From Betaproteobacteria bacterium (lineage in GTDB: Bacteria; Pseudomonadota; Gammaproteobacteria; Burkholderiales; Sulfuricellaceae): a stretch of 64,000 nucleotides of DNA. The position numbers were made by a program, and so were the translations under genes. Under the pieces are notes generated by a model that was given only the letters and a program-made list of their open reading frames with translations, ran no database searches and was not told the DNA's origin. The DNA is taken from NCBI GenBank assembly GCA_021373185.1, contig JAJFTF010000031.1, positions 88,612 through 152,611 of the forward strand. The letters are read 5' to 3'. This document shows, piece by piece, positions 35,946 to 44,962 of the stretch; the first letter of the stretch is position 1, and every line of letters begins with the position of its first letter.

Positions 35946-36479
35946 TTATTGCTTTACGACTTGCAGTTCGAAGCGGAGCGTGCTGGCGCGGAAGATGAAG
36001 CAGTAGGTTTTTTCGAAAGCTTCCGGGCTCAGCGAAAAGATCATGCGCCCGATGATTCCCAGCAACCCGCCGCCGAAAGACAAATTCCGCCGCACAATTT
36101 TCACGCCGCTGCCGACATAGTGGCGAACCGACATTTTCTCGAAATGATCGAATGAAAAATAGGAAAGATGATGCAGATGGGTCGGGTCTTTCCAGGAAGA
36201 CAGCGAGGTGAAATGCGGGGTGATGATGGTGATTTTTGCGCCGTTGCGCGCCGTGCGCACCAGTTCCGCCATCAGGGCGGGAATGTCCGGCACGTGCTCG
36301 ATCAGGTTGTCGAGGTAGAACTCGTCGACCGAACTGTCGCGGAACGGCAGTGAGCGGGAGACGTCGCACAGGACGCCGACCGCCTCGCACGGGAAACGAT
36401 CAACGCCGATAAACCCGTCGAGCCGTTTGTTGCCGCAACCCAGGTTGATCTTGAGGCGGTTGTCCGATGGCGTGGTCAT
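35946..36479 (-). CDS. Class I SAM-dependent methyltransferase
   Basis: A 177-residue methyltransferase with motif I KINLGCGNKRLDGFIGVD, EFYLDNLIEHVPDIPALM, and TIITPHFTSLSSW before DPTHLHH. It is a paralogue of the methyltransferase at 26280-26858: both share PHFT, then DPTH at the same spacing. Probably modifies a core sugar. Overlaps the upstream GT4 stop by four bases. Confidence 0.82.
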   Translation of the reverse strand: MTTPSDNRLKINLGCGNKRLDGFIGVDRFPCEAVGVLCDVSRSLPFRDSSVDEFYLDNLIEHVPDIPALMAELVRTARNGAKITIITPHFTSLSSWKDPTHLHHLSYFSFDHFEKMSVRHYVGSGVKIVRRNLSFGGGLLGIIGRMIFSLSPEAFEKTYCFIFRASTLRFELQVVKQ

Positions 36480-37564
36480 TGCTTTATCGCTTCCCGAAAA
36501 ATGATTTCCATCTTGTCCAGCATGGCCTCCATGCCGAACTTGGCGCGAGCCCTGAGCAGAGCCGCTTGTCCCAGCTCATGTCTGAGCGCCTGATCCGCGA
36601 GCAGCCGTTCCAGGGCGAGGCGCAGAGGTTCTGCTTGCCTGGGTTCGACAATCAAGCCGGTTTGCTCGTGCTGCACGGCTTCGAGGATGCTGCCAATCGG
36701 GGTGGAGACAATCGGCAGTCCGCACAGCATCGCTTGCAGGATGGCTTGCGGCACGCCTTCATTGGCATAAGACGGCAGCGCGAAAATATCCATGGCTTGC
36801 AGCCAGGGCAGAACGTCGCGCTGGTTGCCGGGCATGACGACACGTCCCTCCAGCCCCAGCTCCGCAATTTTCTTGTGCAGGGCGTCGCGTTGCGGCCCAT
36901 CGCCGATGATCAGCAGGCGGGTCGCAGGGTCTTTTAATCCGGCAAAGGCATCGAGCAGGTAAGTGTGGCCTTTCCAGCTGCGCAGGGTGGCGACGATGCC
37001 GACAATCGGCGCGTCGTGCGGGAGTCCGAGGGCATTTCGCGCCGCCGACTTGTCGCCGGGAACGAAATGCGCGGTATCGATGCCGGTCGGCACCGAGGTG
37101 ATCTGTTCCGGCGCATAGCCGTTGCTGTCGATCAGTTGCTGCCTCAGCAACCCACCGGTGGTGGCGATATGCCGGGTCGCCTTCCGGTAAAGCCAGCGCG
37201 TGGTGAAATTGTTCGGGATCGGCGCCGAAATATGGCGGGTTCGCACCAGCGGCGGCGCATGCCGCAACCCCAAGGAAGCCAGCGCCACAAGCCAGCTATC
37301 GGTGGAGCTGTGGGTGTTGATGACGTCCGCCGGATGTTTTTTGAGCCAGCGGCGCATGGCGAGCATGCCGCGCAGGTTTTTGCGGCCGATGGGCAGCGCG
37401 GTAACCGGGATGTTGCGCGCTTGCGCTTCGCCGAAAATCTTGGCTTGCGGCGGGCAGAGCAGCGTGACCTTGTGGCCGCGCGCCATCATGCCGGCGGCTT
37501 CCGTCAGGATGCGGATTTCCTGCCCGCCCCAGCCGAGAGAGGCTTCAGTATGGACGATATGCAT
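36476..37564 (-). CDS. Family 4 glycosyltransferase
   Basis: A 362-residue GT-B enzyme. N-terminus HIVHTEASLGWGGQEIRILT, then PADVINTHSSTDSWLVAL, and VGIVATLRSWKGHTYLLDAF at the start of the nucleotide-binding half. The Glu-x7-Glu motif reads NEGVPQAILQAMLCGLP, so the second Glu is Gln, a change I have seen described in some core GT4s but which alters the canonical site. Lies 41 bases after msbA. Predicted to add an LPS-core hexose. Confidence 0.88.
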   Translation of the reverse strand: MHIVHTEASLGWGGQEIRILTEAAGMMARGHKVTLLCPPQAKIFGEAQARNIPVTALPIGRKNLRGMLAMRRWLKKHPADVINTHSSTDSWLVALASLGLRHAPPLVRTRHISAPIPNNFTTRWLYRKATRHIATTGGLLRQQLIDSNGYAPEQITSVPTGIDTAHFVPGDKSAARNALGLPHDAPIVGIVATLRSWKGHTYLLDAFAGLKDPATRLLIIGDGPQRDALHKKIAELGLEGRVVMPGNQRDVLPWLQAMDIFALPSYANEGVPQAILQAMLCGLPIVSTPIGSILEAVQHEQTGLIVEPRQAEPLRLALERLLADQALRHELGQAALLRARAKFGMEAMLDKMEIIFREAIKQ

Positions 37565-37605
37565 GCGGAATCGGGCGAAAAGGGTTCAAGGGGAGCGATA
37601 CCGGA

Positions 37606-39360
37606 TTAGTGCGATTCATCGGAAAACTGGATGCGATACAAATTGGCATAGATGCCATTTTTCTCAAGCAGCGCCTGGTGTGTGCCGATTTCGGCGACGC
37701 GGCCATGTTGCAAGACCACGATGCGGTCGGCATTTTCGATGGTCGACAGGCGGTGCGCAATGACGATGGTGGTGCGGCCCTGCATCAATGTTTCGAGCGC
37801 CGCCTGCACATGGCGTTCGGATTGGGTGTCGAGGGATGCGGTCGCTTCGTCCAGGATCAGGATCGGCGCGTTTTTCAGGATGGCGCGGGCAATCGCCAGG
37901 CGTTGGCGCTGGCCGCCCGACAGGCGCACGCCATTTTCCCCGATCAGTGTCTGCATGCCCTGCGGCATGTTGCGGATGAATTCCATGGCGTGCGCCGCCT
38001 CGGCGGCAGCGATAATTTCGGACTCGCCGGCATGGCGCATGGTGCCGTAGGCAATGTTGGCGGCCACGGTGTCGTTGAACAGGGTGACATCCTGGCTGAC
38101 CAGGGCGACATTGGCGCGCAGGTCGGCAAGCTTCAGCTGCGCCATGTCGTGGCCGTCGATCAATATTTGCCCCGAAGTCGGGTGATAGAAGCGCGGAATC
38201 AGGTTGACCAGCGAGGTCTTGCCGCCGCCGGACGGGCCGACCAGCGCGACCGTTTCGCCCGGCGCGATGGCCAGGGAAACGCCGTCCAGCGCCGGGCGAT
38301 TGCCCGAGCTGTAGGTCAGGTGGACATCCTGGAACTCGATCCGGCCACTGGCCCGCGGCAGTGCTAGCGTGCCATTGTCCGGCTCGGCGGTTTCATCCAT
38401 CAGCTCGAACACGCTCTCGGCGGCAGCCAGCCCGCGCTGCATGCTTTCGTTAACGCCCGTCAGGCGTTTCAGAGGGGTGAGCAGCATCAGCATGGCGGTG
38501 ACGAAAGAAACGAAGCCGCCCACCGTGGTTTGATCGGCGGCAGATTGGACGATGGCGATGTAAATGATGACGGCCAGCGCAATGGCGGCGAAAAACTGGA
38601 CGATGGGAACGGTGGCCGATGCGGCAATGGTCTGCTTCATGTTGAAGCGCCGCGATTGGTTGTTGGCGTCGGAAAAACGCGCCGCTTCATATTCCTGCCC
38701 GCCGAAAATCTTGACCACCTTGTTGCAACTGATGGTTTCTTCCAGCACCTGGGTGATGTCGCCGATGGAGCGCTGGTTTTCGCGGCTCATGGTGCGGATT
38801 CTCTGGCTGAATGCCTTGACCACCAGGGTGACAATCGGGGCAATCGTCAGGCTGATCAGGGTGAGCCGCCAGTTGAGGTAAAACATCCAGCCCATCAGGC
38901 CGACGATGGCCAGCGAGTCGCGGATCAGCACCGTAATGGCGCTGGTCGCCGCCGAGGTGACCTGGCCGACATCGTAAATGATCTTGCCGATGAGCGAACC
39001 GGTGGTGGTGTTGTCGTAATAGGGCGTGGGCAGGGAGACAATCTTGCGGAACATCTGGTCGCGCAGATCCATCACCACTTTGTTGCCCACCCAGGCAATG
39101 GCATAAGTGCCTGCATAAGTGAGTATGCCGCGCAGCAGAAACAACCCGACCAGGGCGACGGGCACCAGCCATGTGGTTTCTATGCTCTTGTTGACAAAGC
39201 CCTTGTCCAGAAGCGGCTTGAGCATGGCGGGGAACAGGGGTTCTGTCGCGGCCAGCGCAACCATGGCAAAAATCGACAGGGCAAAGGTGCGCCAATAGGG
39301 CAGGACGTTTCGCAACAGGCGCAGGTAAAGTTCCCTGCTGCTCATTTCATGGGAAGGCAT
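37606..39360 (-). CDS. msbA: Lipid A/LPS export ABC transporter, permease-ATPase MsbA
   Basis: A 584-residue half-transporter. Six hydrophobic helices lie in the first ~310 residues, followed by an ATPase domain with Walker A VGPSGGGKTSLVNL, signature LSGGQRQRLAIARAIL, Walker B ILILDEATASLD and the switch His in VIAHRLSTIENADR. It flips lipid A-core across the inner membrane as a homodimer. Its position among core transferases fits. A - strand TATAAT lies 30 bases upstream. The ATG at 39360 is used; an ATG five codons later is possible. Confidence 0.93.
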   Translation of the reverse strand: MPSHEMSSRELYLRLLRNVLPYWRTFALSIFAMVALAATEPLFPAMLKPLLDKGFVNKSIETTWLVPVALVGLFLLRGILTYAGTYAIAWVGNKVVMDLRDQMFRKIVSLPTPYYDNTTTGSLIGKIIYDVGQVTSAATSAITVLIRDSLAIVGLMGWMFYLNWRLTLISLTIAPIVTLVVKAFSQRIRTMSRENQRSIGDITQVLEETISCNKVVKIFGGQEYEAARFSDANNQSRRFNMKQTIAASATVPIVQFFAAIALAVIIYIAIVQSAADQTTVGGFVSFVTAMLMLLTPLKRLTGVNESMQRGLAAAESVFELMDETAEPDNGTLALPRASGRIEFQDVHLTYSSGNRPALDGVSLAIAPGETVALVGPSGGGKTSLVNLIPRFYHPTSGQILIDGHDMAQLKLADLRANVALVSQDVTLFNDTVAANIAYGTMRHAGESEIIAAAEAAHAMEFIRNMPQGMQTLIGENGVRLSGGQRQRLAIARAILKNAPILILDEATASLDTQSERHVQAALETLMQGRTTIVIAHRLSTIENADRIVVLQHGRVAEIGTHQALLEKNGIYANLYRIQFSDESH

Positions 39361-39389
39361 ATGGTCTAAGTAATTGGTTGCAAGCGCGA

Positions 39390-39395
39390 ATTATA
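39390..39395 (-). promoter_or_regulatory. Putative -10 element of the msbA operon
   Basis: On the - strand a perfect TATAAT lies 30 bases before the msbA ATG, inside the 62-base gap after the preceding GT4. A weak TTGGGC-containing region lies upstream but at poor spacing, so the -35 is uncertain. It would give msbA and the following six genes a promoter separate from waaQ. Confidence 0.4.
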
Positions 39396-39422
39396 CTGAT
39401 TTTTATGCCCAAATCCGAGCGC

Positions 39423-40541
39423 CTATTTGCACAGGCTGCGGTAAAGGGCCAATAACTGGCCGCTCATGGCGGCAGGAGACAGCCCGGCGACCGCGTTGCG
39501 TGCCGCCGATTCAAATGCGGCGCTGCCGCGCGTGGCGATTGATGCCATTGCCTCGGCGATGGTGCCAATGTCGAGCGCGTCGCAGACGAAGCCGTTTTCT
39601 CCTTCCCTGACCAATTCCGCGGCCCCGCTTTTCGTGCTGGTAATCACCGGCAACCCGCAGGCAAAGGCTTCTAACGCGGCGTTGGGGAATGGGTCGTAAA
39701 GCGTAGGCAGGACAAACGTATCGGCTGCTCCGTAAAATGGTTTTACATCCTGTTGGCCGCTCAGAAAACGGGTTCTGGATGCGACGCCCAGCTTCTCGGC
39801 CAGGCGGATGAATTGCTTCTGCTTTTTGTCTTTTCCCACGACCAGCAGATAGGCGGAGGCCGGAAGTTTGGCGAGCGCCTGGAGCGCCGCAGCTAGACCC
39901 TTGCGTTCGAAGCCGGAGCCAACGAAAAGATAGACGGTGGCGCCGGTCGGAATGTTGTGGCGCGTCAGCACCGCATTGCGGTGAACCGCTTTCAGATTCG
40001 GATGAAAGACGTCAAGATCCACCCCGCTGTAGATGACATGAAGTTTTTCTGCGGGGAAGTTGAAATGCCGTTGAATTTCTTCTTTCACCATCTGCGAATT
40101 GCAGATCACCGCCTTGAGCCGGGAGCTTGCGAACAGGCGGCTTTCAGCGGCGAGGACGTGGCGATGGTAAGGGTTCAGCAGGATGGACAGTTTGCCGAGC
40201 GGGCCCAGGATGCGGCGGCGCTGGGCCAGCCATTCGCGATGAACGCCATCACCGGCACGATAGATATCGCAGCAGGGAATCCGCTCGTGCGACTGCACCA
40301 GATCGAAATCATGGGTTGCCAGCGAATGGCAGACGCAGCGGGCGAAACTCTTGTCGCGCCAGACGTTGCCGAGATAAAACGGGTCGCAGATCAAGGGCTC
40401 GAATTCGGCGCCTTTGGGCCAGCGCCGCGTCACCATGGTCAACGATACGCCGTCTGCATCCAGGGCGCGCATGGCATTGGCGACAAACCGTTCGGCGCCG
40501 CCAAAAGGGGTGTAGCGCTGGCGGACAAGCGCGATTTTCAT
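39423..40541 (-). CDS. Family 4 glycosyltransferase (WaaG-like)
   Basis: About 372 residues. N-terminus ALVRQRYTPFGGAERFVANA, VQSHERIPCCDIYRAGDGVH and VICNSQMVKEEIQRHF are typical of WaaG-type core glucosyltransferases; LFVGSGFERKGLAAALQAL begins the nucleotide-binding half and YDPFPNAALEAFACGLP the active-site block with Asp in place of the first Glu. The ATG at 40541 overlaps the waaQ-like stop by four bases; the frame stays open further upstream but only as antisense/shifted waaQ sequence. Confidence 0.88.
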   Translation of the reverse strand: MKIALVRQRYTPFGGAERFVANAMRALDADGVSLTMVTRRWPKGAEFEPLICDPFYLGNVWRDKSFARCVCHSLATHDFDLVQSHERIPCCDIYRAGDGVHREWLAQRRRILGPLGKLSILLNPYHRHVLAAESRLFASSRLKAVICNSQMVKEEIQRHFNFPAEKLHVIYSGVDLDVFHPNLKAVHRNAVLTRHNIPTGATVYLFVGSGFERKGLAAALQALAKLPASAYLLVVGKDKKQKQFIRLAEKLGVASRTRFLSGQQDVKPFYGAADTFVLPTLYDPFPNAALEAFACGLPVITSTKSGAAELVREGENGFVCDALDIGTIAEAMASIATRGSAAFESAARNAVAGLSPAAMSGQLLALYRSLCK

Positions 40542-41629
40542 TGCTTGGCCGGCGCTCGCAGCAATTCCTCGGCGGCCTTCAGCACTTGTTCTAGTGGAAT
40601 GGCGTTCAGGCATTCGCTCACTTTGCCGCCGCCGCAACCGTCGTTGCCGCAGGGGCGGCAGGTATGGGCGGAGGTGAGGATGCGGTGCGGCACCTGCCAT
40701 GGCCCCCACTCGATTTCGCCGCTTGGGCCGAACAGGGCGAGCGTCGGCGTCTGCATCGCGGCAGCGATATGCATCGGCGCGGAATCGACGCCGATGAACA
40801 ATTTGGCGCGGGCGGTCAACGCTGCCAGTTGAACGAGCGAAAGTTGCCCGGATAAATCCACCACCGACTGGCGCAGTCCGGCGAGGATGGTTTGGGACAT
40901 CGTCAGTTCTGCCGTTGCCGGTGCGGCGGTGATGACGATGCGATGCCCCTGCGCCTGCAGCGCGGCGATCAGGGCGGTCATCCGTTCCGTCGGCCAGCAT
41001 TTGAACAGCCAGCGCGAGGTGGGATGAAGATGGATGAAGCCTTTTTCCGGCAGGCCGTGTTCGGCCAGCAAGCCGCCGACGAACTTCTCCGCTTCATTGC
41101 CGGGTACCAGAGTTAGTCGGCGTTCATCCTGACCGGGATAGACGCCGATGCGGCGCAAGGCATCGAGGTTGATCTCTACCGTATGCCGGGTATTGACACT
41201 GGTGACTGGGAAAAAATGGCTGAAACTGGTGCGCCAGAGCTTGTTCTTGCCCTTCATTTTTCGCGCCACGCCATATTTCGCCCCGGTCAGGCGCTTGAGC
41301 CAGGCACCCCGATTGTGTTCGGTCAGGTGGACGATCAGGTCGTAGCGCCTGGCTCGCAGCGCCGACAGCAAACGCCATTCGGCGCGAGCCTGGGTTGAAA
41401 CCCCGGCGGATTTCCATTTCCGGTCGATGGTGTGCACCTGGCTGATGGCGGGGTGAAAGGCCAGCATTTCCGCCGTGTCCTGATAAACCAACGCATCGAT
41501 TTCCAGATGCGGCGCATGGTTCTTCAGCACGCTGAATACCGGTGAGGTCAGCAGCACGTCGCCATGGTGGCGTAGTTTGATGACTAATACGCGACGAAGC
41601 GTAGACAGGTCGATGGCGTCTTTAAGCAT
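40538..41629 (-). CDS. waaQ: Putative lipopolysaccharide heptosyltransferase III (WaaQ-like, GT9)
   Basis: About 363 residues. VLVIKLRHHGDVLLTSPVFS is the hallmark of WaaQ/RfaQ heptosyltransferase III; FIHLHPTSRWLFKCW is the donor loop; FIGVDSAPMHIAAAMQTPTL the nucleotide block; and the cysteine-rich CRPCGNDGCGGGK segment is conserved in this group. It adds the branch heptose to inner core. The ATG at 41629 is chosen since the diagnostic strand begins 11 residues later; an ATG at 41683 is possible. First gene of the - strand core cluster, divergent from the btuB leader. Confidence 0.88.
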   Translation of the reverse strand: MLKDAIDLSTLRRVLVIKLRHHGDVLLTSPVFSVLKNHAPHLEIDALVYQDTAEMLAFHPAISQVHTIDRKWKSAGVSTQARAEWRLLSALRARRYDLIVHLTEHNRGAWLKRLTGAKYGVARKMKGKNKLWRTSFSHFFPVTSVNTRHTVEINLDALRRIGVYPGQDERRLTLVPGNEAEKFVGGLLAEHGLPEKGFIHLHPTSRWLFKCWPTERMTALIAALQAQGHRIVITAAPATAELTMSQTILAGLRQSVVDLSGQLSLVQLAALTARAKLFIGVDSAPMHIAAAMQTPTLALFGPSGEIEWGPWQVPHRILTSAHTCRPCGNDGCGGGKVSECLNAIPLEQVLKAAEELLRAPAKQ

Positions 41630-41789
41630 GACGCGAACAATAGCAAAATTTCGCCACTTACCCAATGGGCGATCAATCGGCATCTCTATTGCCTGGTCGG
41701 ATAACGGCAGAATCCTGTGTTAGAATGCCGACCGTGTTTTAGTTTCGGCATCGCATTGGCCTTTGGCAAATGTGAGCCGGCACTGAAAC

Positions 41790-42050
41790 CGATGGTTTCA
41801 GGTGTCCGTTCCGCCTTCCGGCGGACGGGTTAAACGGGAAACAGGTGAGTCCAGCGATGGATAAAGCCTGTGCTGCCCCCGCAACGGTAAGTGAACGCGA
41901 ACGCATCAACCATGCCACTGTGGCGTAAGCCATGGGAAGGCGGTGCGTTTTTTCACGAGCCCGGAGACCGGCCTGGAACTGATACGGAAATACTGCGGGG
42001 TTGCGGTAGCCGAATGGCCTTCATTCCTGTGCCATTCTCGCGGTATTTCC
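41790..42050 (+). promoter_or_regulatory. Cobalamin riboswitch and likely expression platform upstream of btuB
   Basis: The aptamer core is recognised by GGTTTCAGGTG near 41794, the B12 box region GCTGCCCCCGCAACGGTAA at 41872-41890, the CCACTG segment near 41915, a GGGAAGGCGG-type element near 41935, and CCGGAGACCGGCCTGG near 41960. Downstream, GGAAATACTGCG (41986-41997) pairs with CGCGGTATTTCC (42039-42050) with one G-U pair, a candidate expression-platform stem close to the btuB start. Cobalamin binding would be expected to lower btuB expression, by sequestering the ribosome site. A possible -10 TAGAAT lies at 41721-41726. The 405 bases between waaQ and btuB hold nothing else that I can support. 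Confidence 0.9.
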
Positions 42051-42101
42051 ATTGTTCTCACCACGGTATGCGGGGTCGCATGCCGAACGATGGAAAATAT
42101 G

Positions 42102-43955
42102 ATGAAATCTCTCTTCAAGTTTAGCCTGGTCTCTCTGGCCATTCAGGCATCCACGGCATCCGCCGAGGAAATTCCGCTTTATCACGGCGATGAAATTGTT
42201 GTCACCGCGACACGCACGCCTCAGCCAGCAAGCGCCTTGCTGAACGATGTCACCGTTATTGGTCGCGACGAAATTGCACGGGCAGGACAGTTCACCCTGT
42301 CCGGTCTCCTGGCGATGCAACCGGGCATCCAGCAGATCGCCAATGGCAGTCCCGGCGCCAACGCCGCCGTATTGCTGCGTGGCGGCAGCGCCGGCCACAC
42401 GCTGGTACTGGTCGACGGTCAGCGTATCGGCTCGGGCACCCTCGGCTCGTCGAGTATGAGCGCGGTCGCCTGGTCGCGCTTGCCGTTGGCACAGATTGAA
42501 CGCATCGAAATCCTGCGCGGGCCGGCGTCCAGCCTCTACGGTTCGGACGCCATCGGCGGCGTGGTGCAGATATTCACGCGCCGTAGCGAAGGCGCGCCGC
42601 GTTTCGAAGCGGAAGCGGGTGCCGGCAGTTATGGCACTACCTCGTCCAGCGTCGGCACCAGCGGCTCCAGTGGCGGGCTGCACTACAGTTTCAGCGCGTC
42701 ACAGTTCCGCACCAGCGGCTTCAACAGCACCGGCAATTCCACTGCCAAGTCCTACAATGCGGACGCCGACGGCTTCGCCAATCAAAGCGCGAGCGCAAAT
42801 CTCTTCTACGACATCGCACCCGGCCACGAAATCGGCATCAACGTTTTTCAGAGTGACGGACGTAACAGCTACGACAGCGGCACCACCCCTGCCGCTGCCG
42901 CCAAGCAGTACGAAAACGGTCTAACCGTGCAGAACTACAGCGCCACCCTGAAGAACCGTCTGGCCGAAGGCTGGAACAGCGCCCTGCGCATGGGGCGCGC
43001 CACCGATGACACCACCGCCTACACCAATAGCGCCATGACTAGCATCGTGCGCACCGACCAGGATCAGATAAGCTGGCAGAACGACGTCCGGATGGCAGGC
43101 GGCAATCTCCTGCTCGGATGGGAGAGCCTCGACCAGAAGATCGGCGGCACCAGCGCATTCACGCTCAAGGGCCGCACCGTCAAATCCGTGCTGGCCGGCT
43201 GGACTGGCCGGATCGGCGACCAGCGCCTCCAAGCCAACCTGCGCCGCGACGAGAACTCACAGTATGGCAGCAGGAACACCGGGGCGCTGGCCTGGGGCTA
43301 CCAGATCGACGAACGCTGGCGCACTCAGGCTTCCTACGGCACGGCCTTCCGCGCGCCGACCTTCAACGATCTCTACTATCCGCTCACTGGCGGTTACGTC
43401 GGCAATCCCAATTTGAAACCTGAATCGGCGCAGAGCCGGGAACTCGCGCTGCATTATGAGCGGACTGGTCATCATGCCTCGGTCACCTGGTACCTCAACC
43501 GCGTCACCGATCTCATCTCCTGGTCCGGCGTCACGTCGCCGGTCAACGTCGGCACGGCGCGACTGGAGGGCGTGACCTTCGCTTATGCTGGACAGATCGC
43601 TAACCTCGATACCGACGCCAGCCTCGACCACCTCGACGCCAAGGACGCGGGCACCGGCAAGCCTCTCGGACGGCGCGCCCGCACCACCGCCAATGCCGGT
43701 ATCGGTCAGACGCTCGGTTCTTGGCAATGGCGCAGCGAAATGCAATTCGTCGACAAACGCTACGACGATGATGCTAACATCAGGCGACTCGGCGGCTACG
43801 GCCTGCTCAATCTGCAAGGTAGCTACACCGTGAAGCGCGACTGGTCGCTGTTCGCCCGCATCAATAACTTGTTCGACAAGAAATACGAAACGGCTGCCGA
43901 CTTCGCGACACCCGGTGCCAACGTCTTCGTCGGGCTGCGCTACTCGCCGAAATAA
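42102..43955 (+). CDS. btuB: TonB-dependent vitamin B12 outer-membrane receptor BtuB
   Basis: About 617 residues. A Sec signal peptide (KSLFKFSLVSLAIQASTASA) precedes the TonB box GDEIVVTATRTP and the plug domain (DVTVIGRDEIARAGQFTLSG, VLLRGGSAGHTLVLVDGQRI, IEILRGPASSLYGSDAIGGV), then a beta-barrel ending GLRYSPK. It imports cobalamin across the outer membrane using TonB energy. Starts at 42090, 42099 and 42102 are all possible; 42102 is chosen because a GGAAA lies five bases upstream and it gives a compact signal peptide. Controlled by the riboswitch and followed by btuC. Confidence 0.93.
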   Translation: MKSLFKFSLVSLAIQASTASAEEIPLYHGDEIVVTATRTPQPASALLNDVTVIGRDEIARAGQFTLSGLLAMQPGIQQIANGSPGANAAVLLRGGSAGHTLVLVDGQRIGSGTLGSSSMSAVAWSRLPLAQIERIEILRGPASSLYGSDAIGGVVQIFTRRSEGAPRFEAEAGAGSYGTTSSSVGTSGSSGGLHYSFSASQFRTSGFNSTGNSTAKSYNADADGFANQSASANLFYDIAPGHEIGINVFQSDGRNSYDSGTTPAAAAKQYENGLTVQNYSATLKNRLAEGWNSALRMGRATDDTTAYTNSAMTSIVRTDQDQISWQNDVRMAGGNLLLGWESLDQKIGGTSAFTLKGRTVKSVLAGWTGRIGDQRLQANLRRDENSQYGSRNTGALAWGYQIDERWRTQASYGTAFRAPTFNDLYYPLTGGYVGNPNLKPESAQSRELALHYERTGHHASVTWYLNRVTDLISWSGVTSPVNVGTARLEGVTFAYAGQIANLDTDASLDHLDAKDAGTGKPLGRRARTTANAGIGQTLGSWQWRSEMQFVDKRYDDDANIRRLGGYGLLNLQGSYTVKRDWSLFARINNLFDKKYETAADFATPGANVFVGLRYSPK

Positions 43956-43975
43956 ACTTAAACCGTTCAATTATC

Positions 43976-44962
43976 ATGCCCAGCCGCCGCCGCGCTTTCC
44001 TCGTCCTCACTGCCCTTGCCATCCTGGCGGTGGCGAGCGGCTTCGTGTCGCTGGCGGTCGGCAGCCTGCCGGTGTCGGTGCCCGAGCTTCTCGCCATATT
44101 TTCCGGCCAGGATGCCGGTCTCGCCGGTGAGGTCGTGCGCGGGCTGCGCCTGCCACGCACGCTTGGCGCTTTCGCCTGCGGCGGCTTGCTGGCGCTGGCC
44201 GGAGGGTTGATGCAGGTGTTGTTACGCAACCCGCTTGCCGATCCTTATGTTCTTGGTATTTCCGGGGGCGCTGCCGTAGGTGCGTTGTCGGCCATGCTGG
44301 CGGAATTGGCGCTGGTCTTCATCAATCTCGCCTCCTTCGTGGGCAGCTTCGCCGCCATGCTGCTGGTTTTCGGTCTGGCTCGTGGCGACAATAGCTGGAC
44401 GCGCACTCGCCTGCTCCTGACTGGCGTCATCGTCGCCGCCGGCTGCGGCGCGGCGGTGGCACTAATCCTTTCCATCGCCCCCGAGCAAAAGCTGCACGGC
44501 ATGTTGTTCTGGCTGATGGGTGATGCCGGCCACATCGTCAATCCATGGCCGGCGTTATGGACCCTCGCTGTTGGACTGGTTGCCGTGATGCCCTTTGCGC
44601 GCGAGCTCAACTTGCTGGCACGCGGTGAGGTGCTGGCCGGATCGCTTGGCGTTGTCGTGCCGCGCTTGAGGCGGCTGGTGTATGTGCTGGCCTCGCTGTT
44701 CACGGCGGTGGCCGTCACCACCGCTGGCAACATCGGCTTCATCGGCCTTGTCGTACCGCATCTGCTGCGGCTCGCCGTCGGCAACAACCAGCGCCTGCTG
44801 CTACCCGCCGCCGCGCTGGCCGGTGGCAGCCTGCTGGTGCTGGCCGACACGCTGGCGCGCACCGCCGTCGCGCCGCAGCAGTTGCCGGTCGGCGTGCTGA
44901 CCGCATTGCTCGGCGTGCCGGTGTTCCTGTTTCTGTTGGGTCGCCAGCCGGGGGGCCGATGA
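43976..44962 (+). CDS. btuC: Vitamin B12 ABC transporter permease BtuC (FecCD family)
   Basis: A 328-residue polytopic permease with about nine hydrophobic helices. LRLPRTLGAFACGGLLALAG, NPLADPYVLGISGGAAVGA, NIGFIGLVVPHLLRLAVGNN and QQLPVGVLTALLGVPVFLFL are the FecCD-family blocks, including the coupling-loop region. It carries cobalamin from the periplasm with BtuD and a BtuF-type binding protein. It follows btuB by 20 bases. Ends in an ATGA overlap with a 64-codon ORF. Confidence 0.92.
   Translation: MPSRRRAFLVLTALAILAVASGFVSLAVGSLPVSVPELLAIFSGQDAGLAGEVVRGLRLPRTLGAFACGGLLALAGGLMQVLLRNPLADPYVLGISGGAAVGALSAMLAELALVFINLASFVGSFAAMLLVFGLARGDNSWTRTRLLLTGVIVAAGCGAAVALILSIAPEQKLHGMLFWLMGDAGHIVNPWPALWTLAVGLVAVMPFARELNLLARGEVLAGSLGVVVPRLRRLVYVLASLFTAVAVTTAGNIGFIGLVVPHLLRLAVGNNQRLLLPAAALAGGSLLVLADTLARTAVAPQQLPVGVLTALLGVPVFLFLLGRQPGGR

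Noticed and set aside
40542..41000. 150-codon N-terminal extension of the WaaG-like transferase
   Set aside because: Lies inside the waaQ-like gene in another frame; the GT4 fold starts at 40541.
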